Shown one piece after another: positions 56,086 through 64,000 of a DNA stretch of 64,000 bases. The stretch spans positions 3,602,001 to 3,666,000 of the forward strand of contig NC_014041.1 of NCBI RefSeq assembly GCF_000023465.1. The letters are read 5' to 3'. The translations under genes were made by a program, and so were the position numbers. Under the pieces are notes generated by a model. That model saw only the letters and a program-made list of their open reading frames with translations. It was not told the DNA's origin and searched no databases. This DNA comes from Zunongwangia profunda SM-A87. Lineage in GTDB: Bacteria; Bacteroidota; Bacteroidia; Flavobacteriales; Flavobacteriaceae. Positions within the stretch are counted from its first letter, which is position 1. Each line of letters opens with the position of its first letter.

Positions 56086-57437
56086 AAGAAAAGCAAACAC
56101 ATAGCATTCCGTTGGAATCCACCTGTAAGATAACAGATGAAATCTGTCTTCCAGATACTAAATTACCTCGTGTGGTTATCGTTGGTGGAGGATTTGCAGG
56201 TTTGGCATTGGTTGAGAAACTGAAACACAAAGAAGTTCAAGTGGTTTTACTCGATAAAAATAACTTCCATCAGTTTCAGCCTTTATTATATCAAGTGGCA
56301 ACGAGTGCCCTGGAGCCTGACAGTATTGTATTTCCATTCAGAAAACAAATCAATGGCTATAAAAATGTTTTCTTTCGTTTGGCTGAAGTTGAGGAAATTC
56401 AACCTGATTCAAATACTATATTGACCAATAAGGGAAGTGTTTCTTATGACTATTTAGTGTTGGCTACTGGCACGACCACCAATTTCTTTGGGATGGATTC
56501 TGTGGCCGAAAATAGTTTGAGGATGAAGGATATTCGCGATTCCCTCAACATCCGTCATATGATGTTGCAAAATTTGGAACAGGCAGCTATTACTTGTGAT
56601 GATAAAGAACGCGACGCGCTGACAAATTTTGTAATAGTAGGTGGTGGTCCAGCAGGCGTAGAAATGGCAGGAGCTTTGGCAGAGTTTTGCAAATACATCC
56701 TTCCCAAAGATTACCCAGAGTACCCTTCTTCCATTATGAATATTTATCTAATAGAAGCCATTGATGAGTTGTTAGGCACAATGTCAGACAAGGCATCATC
56801 GAAAACCCTCAAATATTTAGAGGATTTGAATGTAAAGGTATTATTAAATGAAGCTGTAAGCAATTATGACGGCAACGAAGTCACTACCAAAAGTGGTAAG
56901 ACCATTTTGGCTAAAAATCTTATCTGGACGGCTGGCGTAAAAGGACAATTCCCAAATGGTATTGATGAAAAACACATAGTCAGGGGCAACCGGATTAAAA
57001 CCGATGCTAATTTAAAAGTAGAAGGCTACGAAAACATTTTTGCCATAGGTGATATCGCAGCACTCATTTCCAAAGAAACCCCAAAAGGACATCCACAAGT
57101 AGCACAGACCGCTATTCAACAAGGTAAATACCTGGGCGATTCGATATTAAATATCATAAATAACAAATCCATAAAACCTTTCAAATATAAAGATAAAGGT
57201 TCCTTAGCCACTGTAGGAAAACGCAAGGCAGTTGCCGATTTGGGCAAATTTAAATTTGCAGGCTATTTCGCCTGGTTGCTGTGGTCCGTTGTTCACTTGA
57301 TGTCCATAAGTGGATTTAGAAATAGATTGATGGTTGGTTTTAATTGGGCGGTAAGTTATTTCACTTATGAAAAGAGCAACCGCCTGATTATTAGAAACTT
57401 TAAACCGAAATCTTCGATTAAAAACAGGGAAAAATAA
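56082..57437 (+). CDS. Type II NADH dehydrogenase (NDH-2-like)
   Basis: A 451-residue FAD enzyme: PRVVIVGGGFAGLALVEKLK (FAD), KNNFHQFQPLLYQVATSALE, TNFVIVGGGPAGVEMAGALA (NADH), and FAIGDIAALISKETPKGHPQ with VAQTAIQQGKYLG. The C-terminal amphipathic segment (FAWLLWSVVHLMSISGF-like) would bind the membrane. Oxidises NADH and reduces quinone without Fe-S clusters or proton pumping. Confidence 0.92.
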   Translation: MKEKQTHSIPLESTCKITDEICLPDTKLPRVVIVGGGFAGLALVEKLKHKEVQVVLLDKNNFHQFQPLLYQVATSALEPDSIVFPFRKQINGYKNVFFRLAEVEEIQPDSNTILTNKGSVSYDYLVLATGTTTNFFGMDSVAENSLRMKDIRDSLNIRHMMLQNLEQAAITCDDKERDALTNFVIVGGGPAGVEMAGALAEFCKYILPKDYPEYPSSIMNIYLIEAIDELLGTMSDKASSKTLKYLEDLNVKVLLNEAVSNYDGNEVTTKSGKTILAKNLIWTAGVKGQFPNGIDEKHIVRGNRIKTDANLKVEGYENIFAIGDIAALISKETPKGHPQVAQTAIQQGKYLGDSILNIINNKSIKPFKYKDKGSLATVGKRKAVADLGKFKFAGYFAWLLWSVVHLMSISGFRNRLMVGFNWAVSYFTYEKSNRLIIRNFKPKSSIKNREK

Positions 57438-57444
57438 TTTTGAA

Positions 57445-58791
57445 ATGAAAAACACCACAGATAAAAATAGTAAGCTTTCCTTATTAGGTTCCATATCTCT
57501 TGGTACAGGCGTAATGATTGGTGCTGGCATATTTGTCCTTATGGGGCAAATAGCAGAGTTGGTGGGTGATCTATTTCCCATTGCATTTATTGCAGGTGCT
57601 GTTGTGGTGGGTTTTAGCTCATATTCCTATGTCAAGTTTTCAAATGCTTTTCCATCGTCTGGAGGTGTGGTTAAATTCCTTAACAAATCCTATGGACCTG
57701 GAACAACAACAGGGTTTTATTCTTTGCTGATGTACGTATCAATGGTAGTTTCCGAAAGTCTGGTGGCGGGCACTTTTGGAGCATATACGTTGAGACTATT
57801 TCCCGAGTCCTATGCAGGTTATGCCTCTACCCTGGGTGTTGGGCTAATTGTTGTTGCTTATATAGTGAACATCCTGGGCAATAAGGTTATTGGTGCCACC
57901 GCGACATTTACCGCTATTATAAAGGTAGTGGGAATAGCAATTTTAGCTATTGCCGGCCTTGCAATTTCAGGTTTTGCCGATATTACGGGAAACTATATTC
58001 CCAAAAATACTGAGACATTACCACAAGGCTTCGGATTTGTGGCCGCTTTGGCGTTATCTATCCTTGCTTATAAAGGCTTTACCACTATCACGAACCAAGG
58101 GGCCGATATTAAAAACCCGCATAAAAATCTTGGTAGGTCTATCGTGTTTTCCATACTTATCTGCACACTGATATATGTAGCCTTGGCATTAGCTGTTGCG
58201 GGAGGTTTAAGCATTCCTGAAATAATCGAAGCTAAAGATTATGCCCTTGCAGCCGCCGCAAAACCTGTTTTTGGGGAATGGGGTTCCTGGATTACCATTG
58301 GCATTGCCATTATTGCCACGGTTTCTGGGGTCATTGCCAGTATCTTTTCCTCTTCACGCTTGTTGGCAATGCTCAGCAATATGAAACAGGTGCCTTCTTT
58401 AACCAAACTTGGTAGCTTAAAAAATCCAGCACTAATATTCACGTCTTCCCTCGCCATTTTACTGACCGTGCTTTTCGATTTGACAAGGATAGCATCCATT
58501 GGGGCTATTTTTTACCTTATTATGGATATCGCTATCCATTGGGGGCTGTTCCGTCACCTTAAAAACAAAGTGGTTTTTCAGCCTATCATCCCATTAATAG
58601 CCATCGTATTGGACATTGCGGTATTGGCAGCTTTTCTTTATATAAAATATCTGAACGATCCTTTGGTGCTTATCGTAGCAGCGATTGGGATTGTTCTATT
58701 ACTTGTTGCAGAACGCCTTTTTATGATTTCACACACAGACGATGAAGGTAATATGCCAATGGGAATGGAAACTACGAACAATAAAACATAA
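57445..58791 (+). CDS. APC-family amino acid permease
   Basis: A 448-residue permease with about 12 helices: SLGTGVMIGAGIFVLMGQIA (TM1 unwound GAGIF motif) and FVAALALSILAYKGFTTITN (TM6 region), ending in a short hydrophilic tail. Substrate not readable. 7 bp after the NADH dehydrogenase gene, so one operon. Confidence 0.9.
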   Translation: MKNTTDKNSKLSLLGSISLGTGVMIGAGIFVLMGQIAELVGDLFPIAFIAGAVVVGFSSYSYVKFSNAFPSSGGVVKFLNKSYGPGTTTGFYSLLMYVSMVVSESLVAGTFGAYTLRLFPESYAGYASTLGVGLIVVAYIVNILGNKVIGATATFTAIIKVVGIAILAIAGLAISGFADITGNYIPKNTETLPQGFGFVAALALSILAYKGFTTITNQGADIKNPHKNLGRSIVFSILICTLIYVALALAVAGGLSIPEIIEAKDYALAAAAKPVFGEWGSWITIGIAIIATVSGVIASIFSSSRLLAMLSNMKQVPSLTKLGSLKNPALIFTSSLAILLTVLFDLTRIASIGAIFYLIMDIAIHWGLFRHLKNKVVFQPIIPLIAIVLDIAVLAAFLYIKYLNDPLVLIVAAIGIVLLLVAERLFMISHTDDEGNMPMGMETTNNKT

Positions 58792-58810
58792 TTAATAAAA
58801 ATCAATTTAT

Positions 58811-59824
58811 ATGAAAAATATAGCAGTTATAGGATACGGAGTCATTGGAAAAAGGGTGGCAGATGCCATCAACTTACAAAACGATATGAAGCTTTCGGGA
58901 GTATGTGATATCATTAGCGACTGGCGAATTCAAAATGCCGTAAGAAAGGAATACGACATTTATGCAGCAACTAAAGATGCTGCTGATAAAATGAAATCTG
59001 AAGGGATTTCGGTAAAAGGAAGCTTACAGGAACTTTTAAAGAAATCAGATCTTGTTGTGGACTGTACACCCAAAAAAATTGCCGCTCAGAATGTCGTTAT
59101 CTACAAGGAGCAAAACATCAAATTTATTCTACACGGTGGCGAAAAACACGAAACCACAGGGCATTCCTTTAGTGCAGAAAATAATTACAAATCAGCTCTA
59201 AACTTGAATGCGACAAGAGTAGTTTCCTGTAATACTACGTCTATTTTAAGAACCTTGACCGCTTTAAAAAGAGCCGATTTATTGGATTATGCCAGAGGTA
59301 CACTTTTAAGAAGAGCTACAGACCCTTGGGAAAGTCATTTGGGTGGTATTATGAATACGATGGTTCCCGAAAAAGATATCCCAAGCCATCAAGGTCCAGA
59401 TGCTAAAAGTGTTGACCCAGAACTGGATGTCATCACCGCAGCGGTAAAAGTACCCGAAACATTGAGCCATATGCACTACTGGAATGTGAAATTGAAAAAA
59501 CAGGCGACAAAGCAAGAAGTGCTAAATGCTTTCAAAACGTCCAGCCGTATTAAATTGATTCAATATGACCAAGGTCTGGTTTCTAACAATACCATTAAGG
59601 AAATGTTCTTGGATATGGGAAGGCCTTGGGGCGATATGTACGAAGTAGCACTATGGGAAGATATGCTGAAGGTACAGGGAGACGAACTCTTTTATGCCTA
59701 CGTGGTCGATAACCAAGCTATTGTAATCCCGGAAACAATTGATGCTATTAGGGCATTAACTGGAATTGAAACAGATGGTACAAAATCCATAGCCAAAACA
59801 AATGAAAGTTTAGGAATCCATTAA
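58811..59824 (+). CDS. Type II (archaeal-type) glyceraldehyde-3-phosphate dehydrogenase
   Basis: A 337-residue enzyme of the archaeal/GAPDH-II family rather than bacterial Gap[21 protein letters not shown] (Rossmann), [15 protein letters not shown] with catalytic Cys140, [25 protein letters not shown] and [12 protein letters not shown]. Converts glyceraldehyde 3-P to 1,3-bisphosphoglycerate with NAD(P). Length and Cys140 match archaeal orthologues. Directly followed by an aldolase gene (11 bp). Confidence 0.92.
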   Translation: MKNIAVIGYGVIGKRVADAINLQNDMKLSGVCDIISDWRIQNAVRKEYDIYAATKDAADKMKSEGISVKGSLQELLKKSDLVVDCTPKKIAAQNVVIYKEQNIKFILHGGEKHETTGHSFSAENNYKSALNLNATRVVSCNTTSILRTLTALKRADLLDYARGTLLRRATDPWESHLGGIMNTMVPEKDIPSHQGPDAKSVDPELDVITAAVKVPETLSHMHYWNVKLKKQATKQEVLNAFKTSSRIKLIQYDQGLVSNNTIKEMFLDMGRPWGDMYEVALWEDMLKVQGDELFYAYVVDNQAIVIPETIDAIRALTGIETDGTKSIAKTNESLGIH

Positions 59825-59835
59825 ATACTATCAAG

Positions 59836-60897
59836 ATGAAAACAGACAAGAATATAGTAGAACTTTTAGGAGAAAAAGCAGACTTCTATTTAGAACACGT
59901 TTGTGAAAAAATAACAAAGGATGAATTGCAAGTGCCAAGCAAAAATAGTTTAGAAAAAGTATTTGGCAGTAGCAACAGAAATCCGCAGGTGCTTCGAAGT
60001 CTTTCACAATTGTACAATCACGGAAATCTGGCAGGAACTGGTTATTTAAGTATCCTTCCTGTTGACCAAGGTATTGAGCATAGCGCGGCCTTTTCATTCT
60101 ATAAAAACCCAGATTATTTTGACCCAGAGAACATCATAAAACTTGCTATGGAAGCTGGTTGCAATGGTGTGGCATCCACGTTTGGTGTATTGGGATTGAA
60201 CGCCCGAAAATATGCCCATAAAATCCCTTTTATCGTCAAGATTAACCATAACGAGCTACTTACCTATCCAAATAAATATGACCAAACATTATTTGGTAAG
60301 GTAAAAAATGCCTGGGATATGGGAGCAATTGCCGTAGGAGCTACGATTTATTTTGGTTCAGCAGAAAGCAACAGACAGCTAAAAGAAATAGCTGAAGCTT
60401 TTGAAGAAGCACACAATCTGGGAATGGCCACCATCTTATGGTGCTATACACGGAACGAGGCATTTAAAACCAACAAGGAAGATTATCACGCAGCTGCCGA
60501 TGTAACTGGGCAGGCAAACCATTTGGGTGTTACTATTCAAGCAGACATCATCAAACAAAAATTACCTACCAATAATTTTGGTTTCAAAGAGATAGGATTT
60601 GGAAAATATGATGATGAAATGTATAAAACCCTTACCACAGACCACCCTATTGACCTTTGCAGGTTGCAAGTAGCCAATTGCTATATGGGTAAAATAGGGC
60701 TGATTAATTCAGGTGGTGGTTCCAAAGGCAAATCAGATTTGTCCGAAGCTGTAACAACTGCCGTCATCAATAAAAGGGCTGGTGGCTCTGGGCTGATAAT
60801 GGGAAGAAAAGCATTTCAAAAGCCCTTTAGCGCAGGCGTAAGAGTATTACAATCTGTTCAGGAAGTGTATCTGGATAATAAAATTAATATAGCATAA
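59836..60897 (+). CDS. fbaB: Class I fructose-bisphosphate aldolase (FbaB/DhnA type)
   Basis: A 353-residue Schiff-base aldolase: [57 protein letters not shown], and the phosphate-binding end [19 protein letters not shown] with [13 protein letters not shown]. Metal-independent, unlike the class II enzyme common in bacteria. Follows GAPDH-II by 11 bp and precedes the symporter by 8 bp. Confidence 0.93.
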   Translation: MKTDKNIVELLGEKADFYLEHVCEKITKDELQVPSKNSLEKVFGSSNRNPQVLRSLSQLYNHGNLAGTGYLSILPVDQGIEHSAAFSFYKNPDYFDPENIIKLAMEAGCNGVASTFGVLGLNARKYAHKIPFIVKINHNELLTYPNKYDQTLFGKVKNAWDMGAIAVGATIYFGSAESNRQLKEIAEAFEEAHNLGMATILWCYTRNEAFKTNKEDYHAAADVTGQANHLGVTIQADIIKQKLPTNNFGFKEIGFGKYDDEMYKTLTTDHPIDLCRLQVANCYMGKIGLINSGGGSKGKSDLSEAVTTAVINKRAGGSGLIMGRKAFQKPFSAGVRVLQSVQEVYLDNKINIA

Positions 60898-60905
60898 TCA
60901 ACAGA

Positions 60906-62249
60906 ATGTTTGACACAGAGATAAAATCATTAAAATCACTTAACCACTACCTCCTTAAACTGGTAGAAAGCCGTCTATGGCTTAAAGTAATCATTGCTTT
61001 GTTGTTAGGTGTTGGATTTGGTCTGTTATTGAGTCCACAAAATGGATGGATTTCTAAAGAAACAGCAGATATCGCGGGGAATTGGCTGGCATTGCCCGGT
61101 GTACTATTTCTGAAACTGGTTCAAATGATTATGATTCCGTTGATTGTGGCTTCCATCATCACAGGAATCGCAAGTAATGATAAGGACAGTTTAAAAAAAT
61201 TAGGTGGTGGTGTTTTACTATATTTTTTGGGCACAACAATAGTTTCGGTTAGCATTGGTACGATACTATCCCAAATTTTTAGACCGGGTCGCTTTTTACA
61301 TCAACAGGCTCTAGCTGAACATAATGAAATTACAGCTGTTCCAACGGAAAATCCAGAGCTTTCCTTCGGAATTGAAACGATTCCTGATGCCATCTCAAAC
61401 TTACTTCCCGAAAACCCGTTGGCATCTATGGTAAGTGGTGAAATGTTAAGCATTGTAATTTTCACAATCATTATTGGTGTAGCTGTGCTATCACTTGAAA
61501 ATGCCTTACTGCGCCCAGTGAAGCTGCTTCTAAGTGCCATTCAGGAAGTCTGTATGACAGTAGTAAAATGGTCAATGCTTCTAGTGCCTATTGCTGTTTT
61601 CGGACTTATGGCGCAGCTCACCTCTAGCGTTGGTTTGAGTTCTCTATCTGGCCTCACCTACTATGTGGGTGTCGTCTTGCTCGGTCTGTTATTCTTAGTG
61701 ATTTTCTATTTAGGGCTAATTGTGCTTCTTGGAAAATCAAACCCTATGCATTTCCTGAAAAAAATAAGGGATGTTCAGCTATTGGCTTTTTCAACCACAA
61801 GCTCTGCCGCTGTGATGCCACTTTCTCTTCAAACAGCCGAAGAAAAACTAAAGGTGGACAAGACCATTAGCAATTTTATCATTCCCATTGGCGCAACCGT
61901 CAATATGGATGGTACTGCACTCTATCAAACGATAACAACTCTTTTTATAGCCCAAGCCTATGGACTGGAAATGAGTTTACTCAATATTATTGTGGTCATT
62001 GTAACTATCGTTGCTGCTTCAATCGGCACACCTGCCATTCCCGGAGGTGGTGTGGTGATACTCGCTTCTGTTTTGGGAAGTGTCGGTATTCCAGCCGAAG
62101 GCATCATCATTATTATTGGTGTAGAAAGATTGTTGGGAATGTTCAGGACTACTGTAAACGTAACGGGTGACCTCACAGCTTGTATGGTTTTTAATAGATT
62201 TTATGGTAAAACCCCAATATTGGTTAATGATAAAACTTTAAAAATATGA
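60906..62249 (+). CDS. Dicarboxylate/amino acid:cation symporter (DAACS)
   Basis: A 447-residue transporter: FLKLVQMIMIPLIVASIITG, the HP1 serine-rich loop (FSTTSSAAVMPLSLQ), GATVNMDGTALYQTI (substrate site), IPGGGVVILASVLGSVGIPA and RLLGMFRTTVNVTGDLTACM. GltP/DctA-like. Imports dicarboxylates or acidic amino acids with Na+/H+. Overlaps the next gene by 4 bp (ATGA). Confidence 0.93.
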   Translation: MFDTEIKSLKSLNHYLLKLVESRLWLKVIIALLLGVGFGLLLSPQNGWISKETADIAGNWLALPGVLFLKLVQMIMIPLIVASIITGIASNDKDSLKKLGGGVLLYFLGTTIVSVSIGTILSQIFRPGRFLHQQALAEHNEITAVPTENPELSFGIETIPDAISNLLPENPLASMVSGEMLSIVIFTIIIGVAVLSLENALLRPVKLLLSAIQEVCMTVVKWSMLLVPIAVFGLMAQLTSSVGLSSLSGLTYYVGVVLLGLLFLVIFYLGLIVLLGKSNPMHFLKKIRDVQLLAFSTTSSAAVMPLSLQTAEEKLKVDKTISNFIIPIGATVNMDGTALYQTITTLFIAQAYGLEMSLLNIIVVIVTIVAASIGTPAIPGGGVVILASVLGSVGIPAEGIIIIIGVERLLGMFRTTVNVTGDLTACMVFNRFYGKTPILVNDKTLKI

Positions 62250-63163
62250 CATTACTACTCATATCCATATTTTTCATTTTTCCTGTGGTCGCTATAGCAG
62301 GATATCAACATTATAAGATTGTTAAGCACCCAGCTTATGATGCTGACAAAACACTCTTAAATTATGAAATTATAGGTGCGGGTGAAAACAAACTCGTTTT
62401 GCTGCACGGTTTGACAGGGTCATTGAATTATTGGAAACGCAATTTAGAAAGCATTTCAAAAACACACACTTTGCTATTAATAGACCTTTTGGGTTTTGGT
62501 GATTCGCCAAAACCACAAAGTGATTATTCGCTTTCAGTTCAACTTAAAGCTTTAGAATTGGTTTTGCAAAAAGAAGGATTCAATGATGGAAAAACCATAG
62601 TTGCCGGTCATTCTATGGGCGCTATAATTTCAATGGCCCTATTGGAAAAACACTCAAATTGGCTCAAAGCAGGCATTTTTATTGGAATACCTGTTTATCA
62701 GGATGCAGATGAATTTAAAAAAATTATGTCCTCACATTCCTTTGTGGACAGAATATCAACAAGCAGATTCTCTAAATACATCTGTATGATTCATCCCATT
62801 TTTATGTCGCGTGCATTTAAACCAGACAACCTCACGGATGATGTTTATGAAGATGCAAAAAAACACCATTGGCAGAGCTACTATTATTCGCTTACGAGGA
62901 TAATCCTAAAAACAGATTTATACGGGATTGCAAGAAAGATTAGAAACACAAAAGTGCTTTTCATTCACGGAGCAAAGGACACTACTGCACCGCTCAAAAA
63001 TGCTATAGACTTATCAAGAGAATTTACAAACGTAAAAACTGTTACCTCTACAGGGGGAGACCATCAGTTCTTTCTAAAAGAAGCAGAATTTGTATGGAAG
63101 ACCATCCAAGATTTTTCTGTTTCAGATAAAAAATCACAAAAAACAATTTTAAATGAATACTAA
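62246..63163 (+). CDS. Alpha/beta hydrolase
   Basis: A 305-residue hydrolase with an N-terminal hydrophobic anchor (LLLISIFFIFPVVAIAGY), oxyanion loop LVLLHGLTGSLNYW, nucleophile elbow VAGHSMGAI, a cap region, and the acid and His in LFIHGAKDTTAPL and GGDHQFF. Substrate unknown. Overlaps the neighbouring genes at both ends, so tightly operonic. Confidence 0.9.
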   Translation: MTLLLISIFFIFPVVAIAGYQHYKIVKHPAYDADKTLLNYEIIGAGENKLVLLHGLTGSLNYWKRNLESISKTHTLLLIDLLGFGDSPKPQSDYSLSVQLKALELVLQKEGFNDGKTIVAGHSMGAIISMALLEKHSNWLKAGIFIGIPVYQDADEFKKIMSSHSFVDRISTSRFSKYICMIHPIFMSRAFKPDNLTDDVYEDAKKHHWQSYYYSLTRIILKTDLYGIARKIRNTKVLFIHGAKDTTAPLKNAIDLSREFTNVKTVTSTGGDHQFFLKEAEFVWKTIQDFSVSDKKSQKTILNEY

Positions 63164-64000
63164 TAAAATTAAACATATAGGTGTATTTACCTCTGGAGGT
63201 GATAGTCCAGGGATGAATTCAGCCTTGTACGCCATTGCAAAAACGGCTGAAGCAACTGGTATAAAAGTTAGTGGTTTTAGAAAAGGATATGAAGGATTGA
63301 TAGACGGTGACTTGGTTCAATTAAAATCACACGAATTACAAAAACTGACCCAAAAGGGTGGCACTATCCTTAAGACAGCCCGAAGCAAACGTTTTCTCGA
63401 ACTGGAAGGTCGAAAAAAAGCCTTGCAAACTCTAAATGTAAACAAAATAGACGCTTTAATTGCCATTGGTGGTGATGGTACATTTAAAGGATTACTTGCT
63501 TTTTCAGAGATATGCGATATCCCATTCATAGGGATTCCCGGAACTATTGATAACGATATTTCGGGTACGGATTACACCCTTGGTTTTGATTCCGCAGTTA
63601 ACACAGCCATTGAAAATATTGATAAAATAAGGGATACTGCCGAATCCCATAACCGTGTGTTCATTGTTGAAGTAATGGGAAGGGATTCGGGTTACATCGG
63701 TATTCATTCTGGATTGATGGTTGGTGCGGACGCCATATTAATTCCGGAGAGCGGTACGGACTTTATTAACCTTTTGGGTAAGGTGAAAAATTACGATAGC
63801 GAGGATGCTTTTCTAATCGTAGTTTCTGAAGGTGACGAAATTGGTGCCGAACTTGTTTCTTCAAAAATAAAGGAAGTCAATCCCAATGTCGATTTACGCA
63901 TAACAAAGCTTGGCCACATACAGCGAGGTGGAAATCCTTCTGCTTTGGATAGAATGTTGGGCATAAGGCTTGGGGTGGAAGCCGTAAAATCGCTTTTACA
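63153..64000 (+). CDS. pfkA: 6-phosphofructokinase, partial (cut by window end)
   Basis: About 282 codons visible from the ATG at 63153, which overlaps the hydrolase stop by 11 bp. IGVFTSGGDSPGMNSALYAI, AIGGDGTFKG (ATP-type rather than PPi-type GGDD), IPGTIDNDISGTDYTLGFDS (catalytic Asp), VEVMGRDSGYIG and LGHIQRGGNPSALDR are all present. Phosphorylates fructose 6-P. C-terminus lies beyond the window. Confidence 0.95.
   Translation, partial: MNTNKIKHIGVFTSGGDSPGMNSALYAIAKTAEATGIKVSGFRKGYEGLIDGDLVQLKSHELQKLTQKGGTILKTARSKRFLELEGRKKALQTLNVNKIDALIAIGGDGTFKGLLAFSEICDIPFIGIPGTIDNDISGTDYTLGFDSAVNTAIENIDKIRDTAESHNRVFIVEVMGRDSGYIGIHSGLMVGADAILIPESGTDFINLLGKVKNYDSEDAFLIVVSEGDEIGAELVSSKIKEVNPNVDLRITKLGHIQRGGNPSALDRMLGIRLGVEAVKSLL

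Noticed and set aside
1..64000. CRISPR arrays, rRNA genes, riboswitches
   Set aside because: No regularly spaced repeats with spacers, no rRNA-like sequence and no recognisable riboswitch core were seen on either strand.

Overview
The window looks like a low-GC chromosomal stretch of a Bacteroidota bacterium, most likely a marine or sediment Flavobacteriaceae member. This rests on AT-rich gaps, few recognisable Shine-Dalgarno sequences, and families typical of the phylum: a flavobacterial-type tyrosine integrase with an N-terminal arm domain, DUF3347, HYC_CC_PP, GDCCVxC, MerT-HMA fusions and HMA-AraC regulators. Genus is not determined, and there are no rRNA genes, convincing tRNAs or CRISPR arrays.

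Region 1 (1 to about 27.5 kb) is a decayed accessory region. It holds wrecks of four IS families (IS1595-like, IS1182/IS5-like, IS3, IS110), one near-complete IS407-group IS3 element whose orfB carries a frameshift from an 8-bp tandem duplication, and broken host genes: two tandem AraC regulators, a Crp/Fnr regulator, an aldo/keto reductase, a LigD fragment, a Fic/winged-helix fragment and an N-terminally frameshifted RsbRD-type histidine kinase. Intact genes among them are stress-oriented: phosphoketolase, a CYP152-type P450 peroxygenase, dodecin, a four-helix Cys-rich copper-storage-like protein, DUF2267, and two paralogous cassettes (DUF892 ferritin-like, DUF7218-like, YqaE/Pmp3). Three relatives of one small membrane protein occur, one of them dead.

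Region 2 (about 27.5 to 64 kb) is a younger integrated element. It opens with a 23-bp direct repeat, a tyrosine integrase and a two-gene cargo unit with a PD-(D/E)XK-like protein. A large leftward metal block follows: MtfA, copper chaperone and CopA ATPase; a mer-like operon (ArsR, two MerTP, GDCCVxC, CsoR-like and thioredoxin-like proteins) with no MerA visible; an HMA-AraC regulator; and a Cus-type set (CusB, DUF305, PepSY, two DUF3347 proteins, a heme-binding protein, a multicopper oxidase apparently fused to a CopB-like barrel, TolC, CusA, HYC_CC_PP).

Divergently, a rightward block starts with a second HYC_CC_PP protein, a second HMA-AraC, a Met-rich lipoprotein, DUF2933, a copper chaperone, SHOCT, DUF5676 and a lycopene-cyclase-domain protein. 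It continues with almost no gaps into UspA, type II NADH dehydrogenase, an APC permease, archaeal-type (type II) GAPDH, class I fructose-bisphosphate aldolase, a dicarboxylate symporter, an alpha/beta hydrolase and 6-phosphofructokinase (cut by the window end). The most interesting reading is that this element carries, beside copper/silver export and oxidation, an alternative set of glycolytic and respiratory enzymes that could keep central metabolism running under metal stress. That functional link is inference. Several genes in both regions are broken by single-base changes, so real decay and assembly error both need to be considered.
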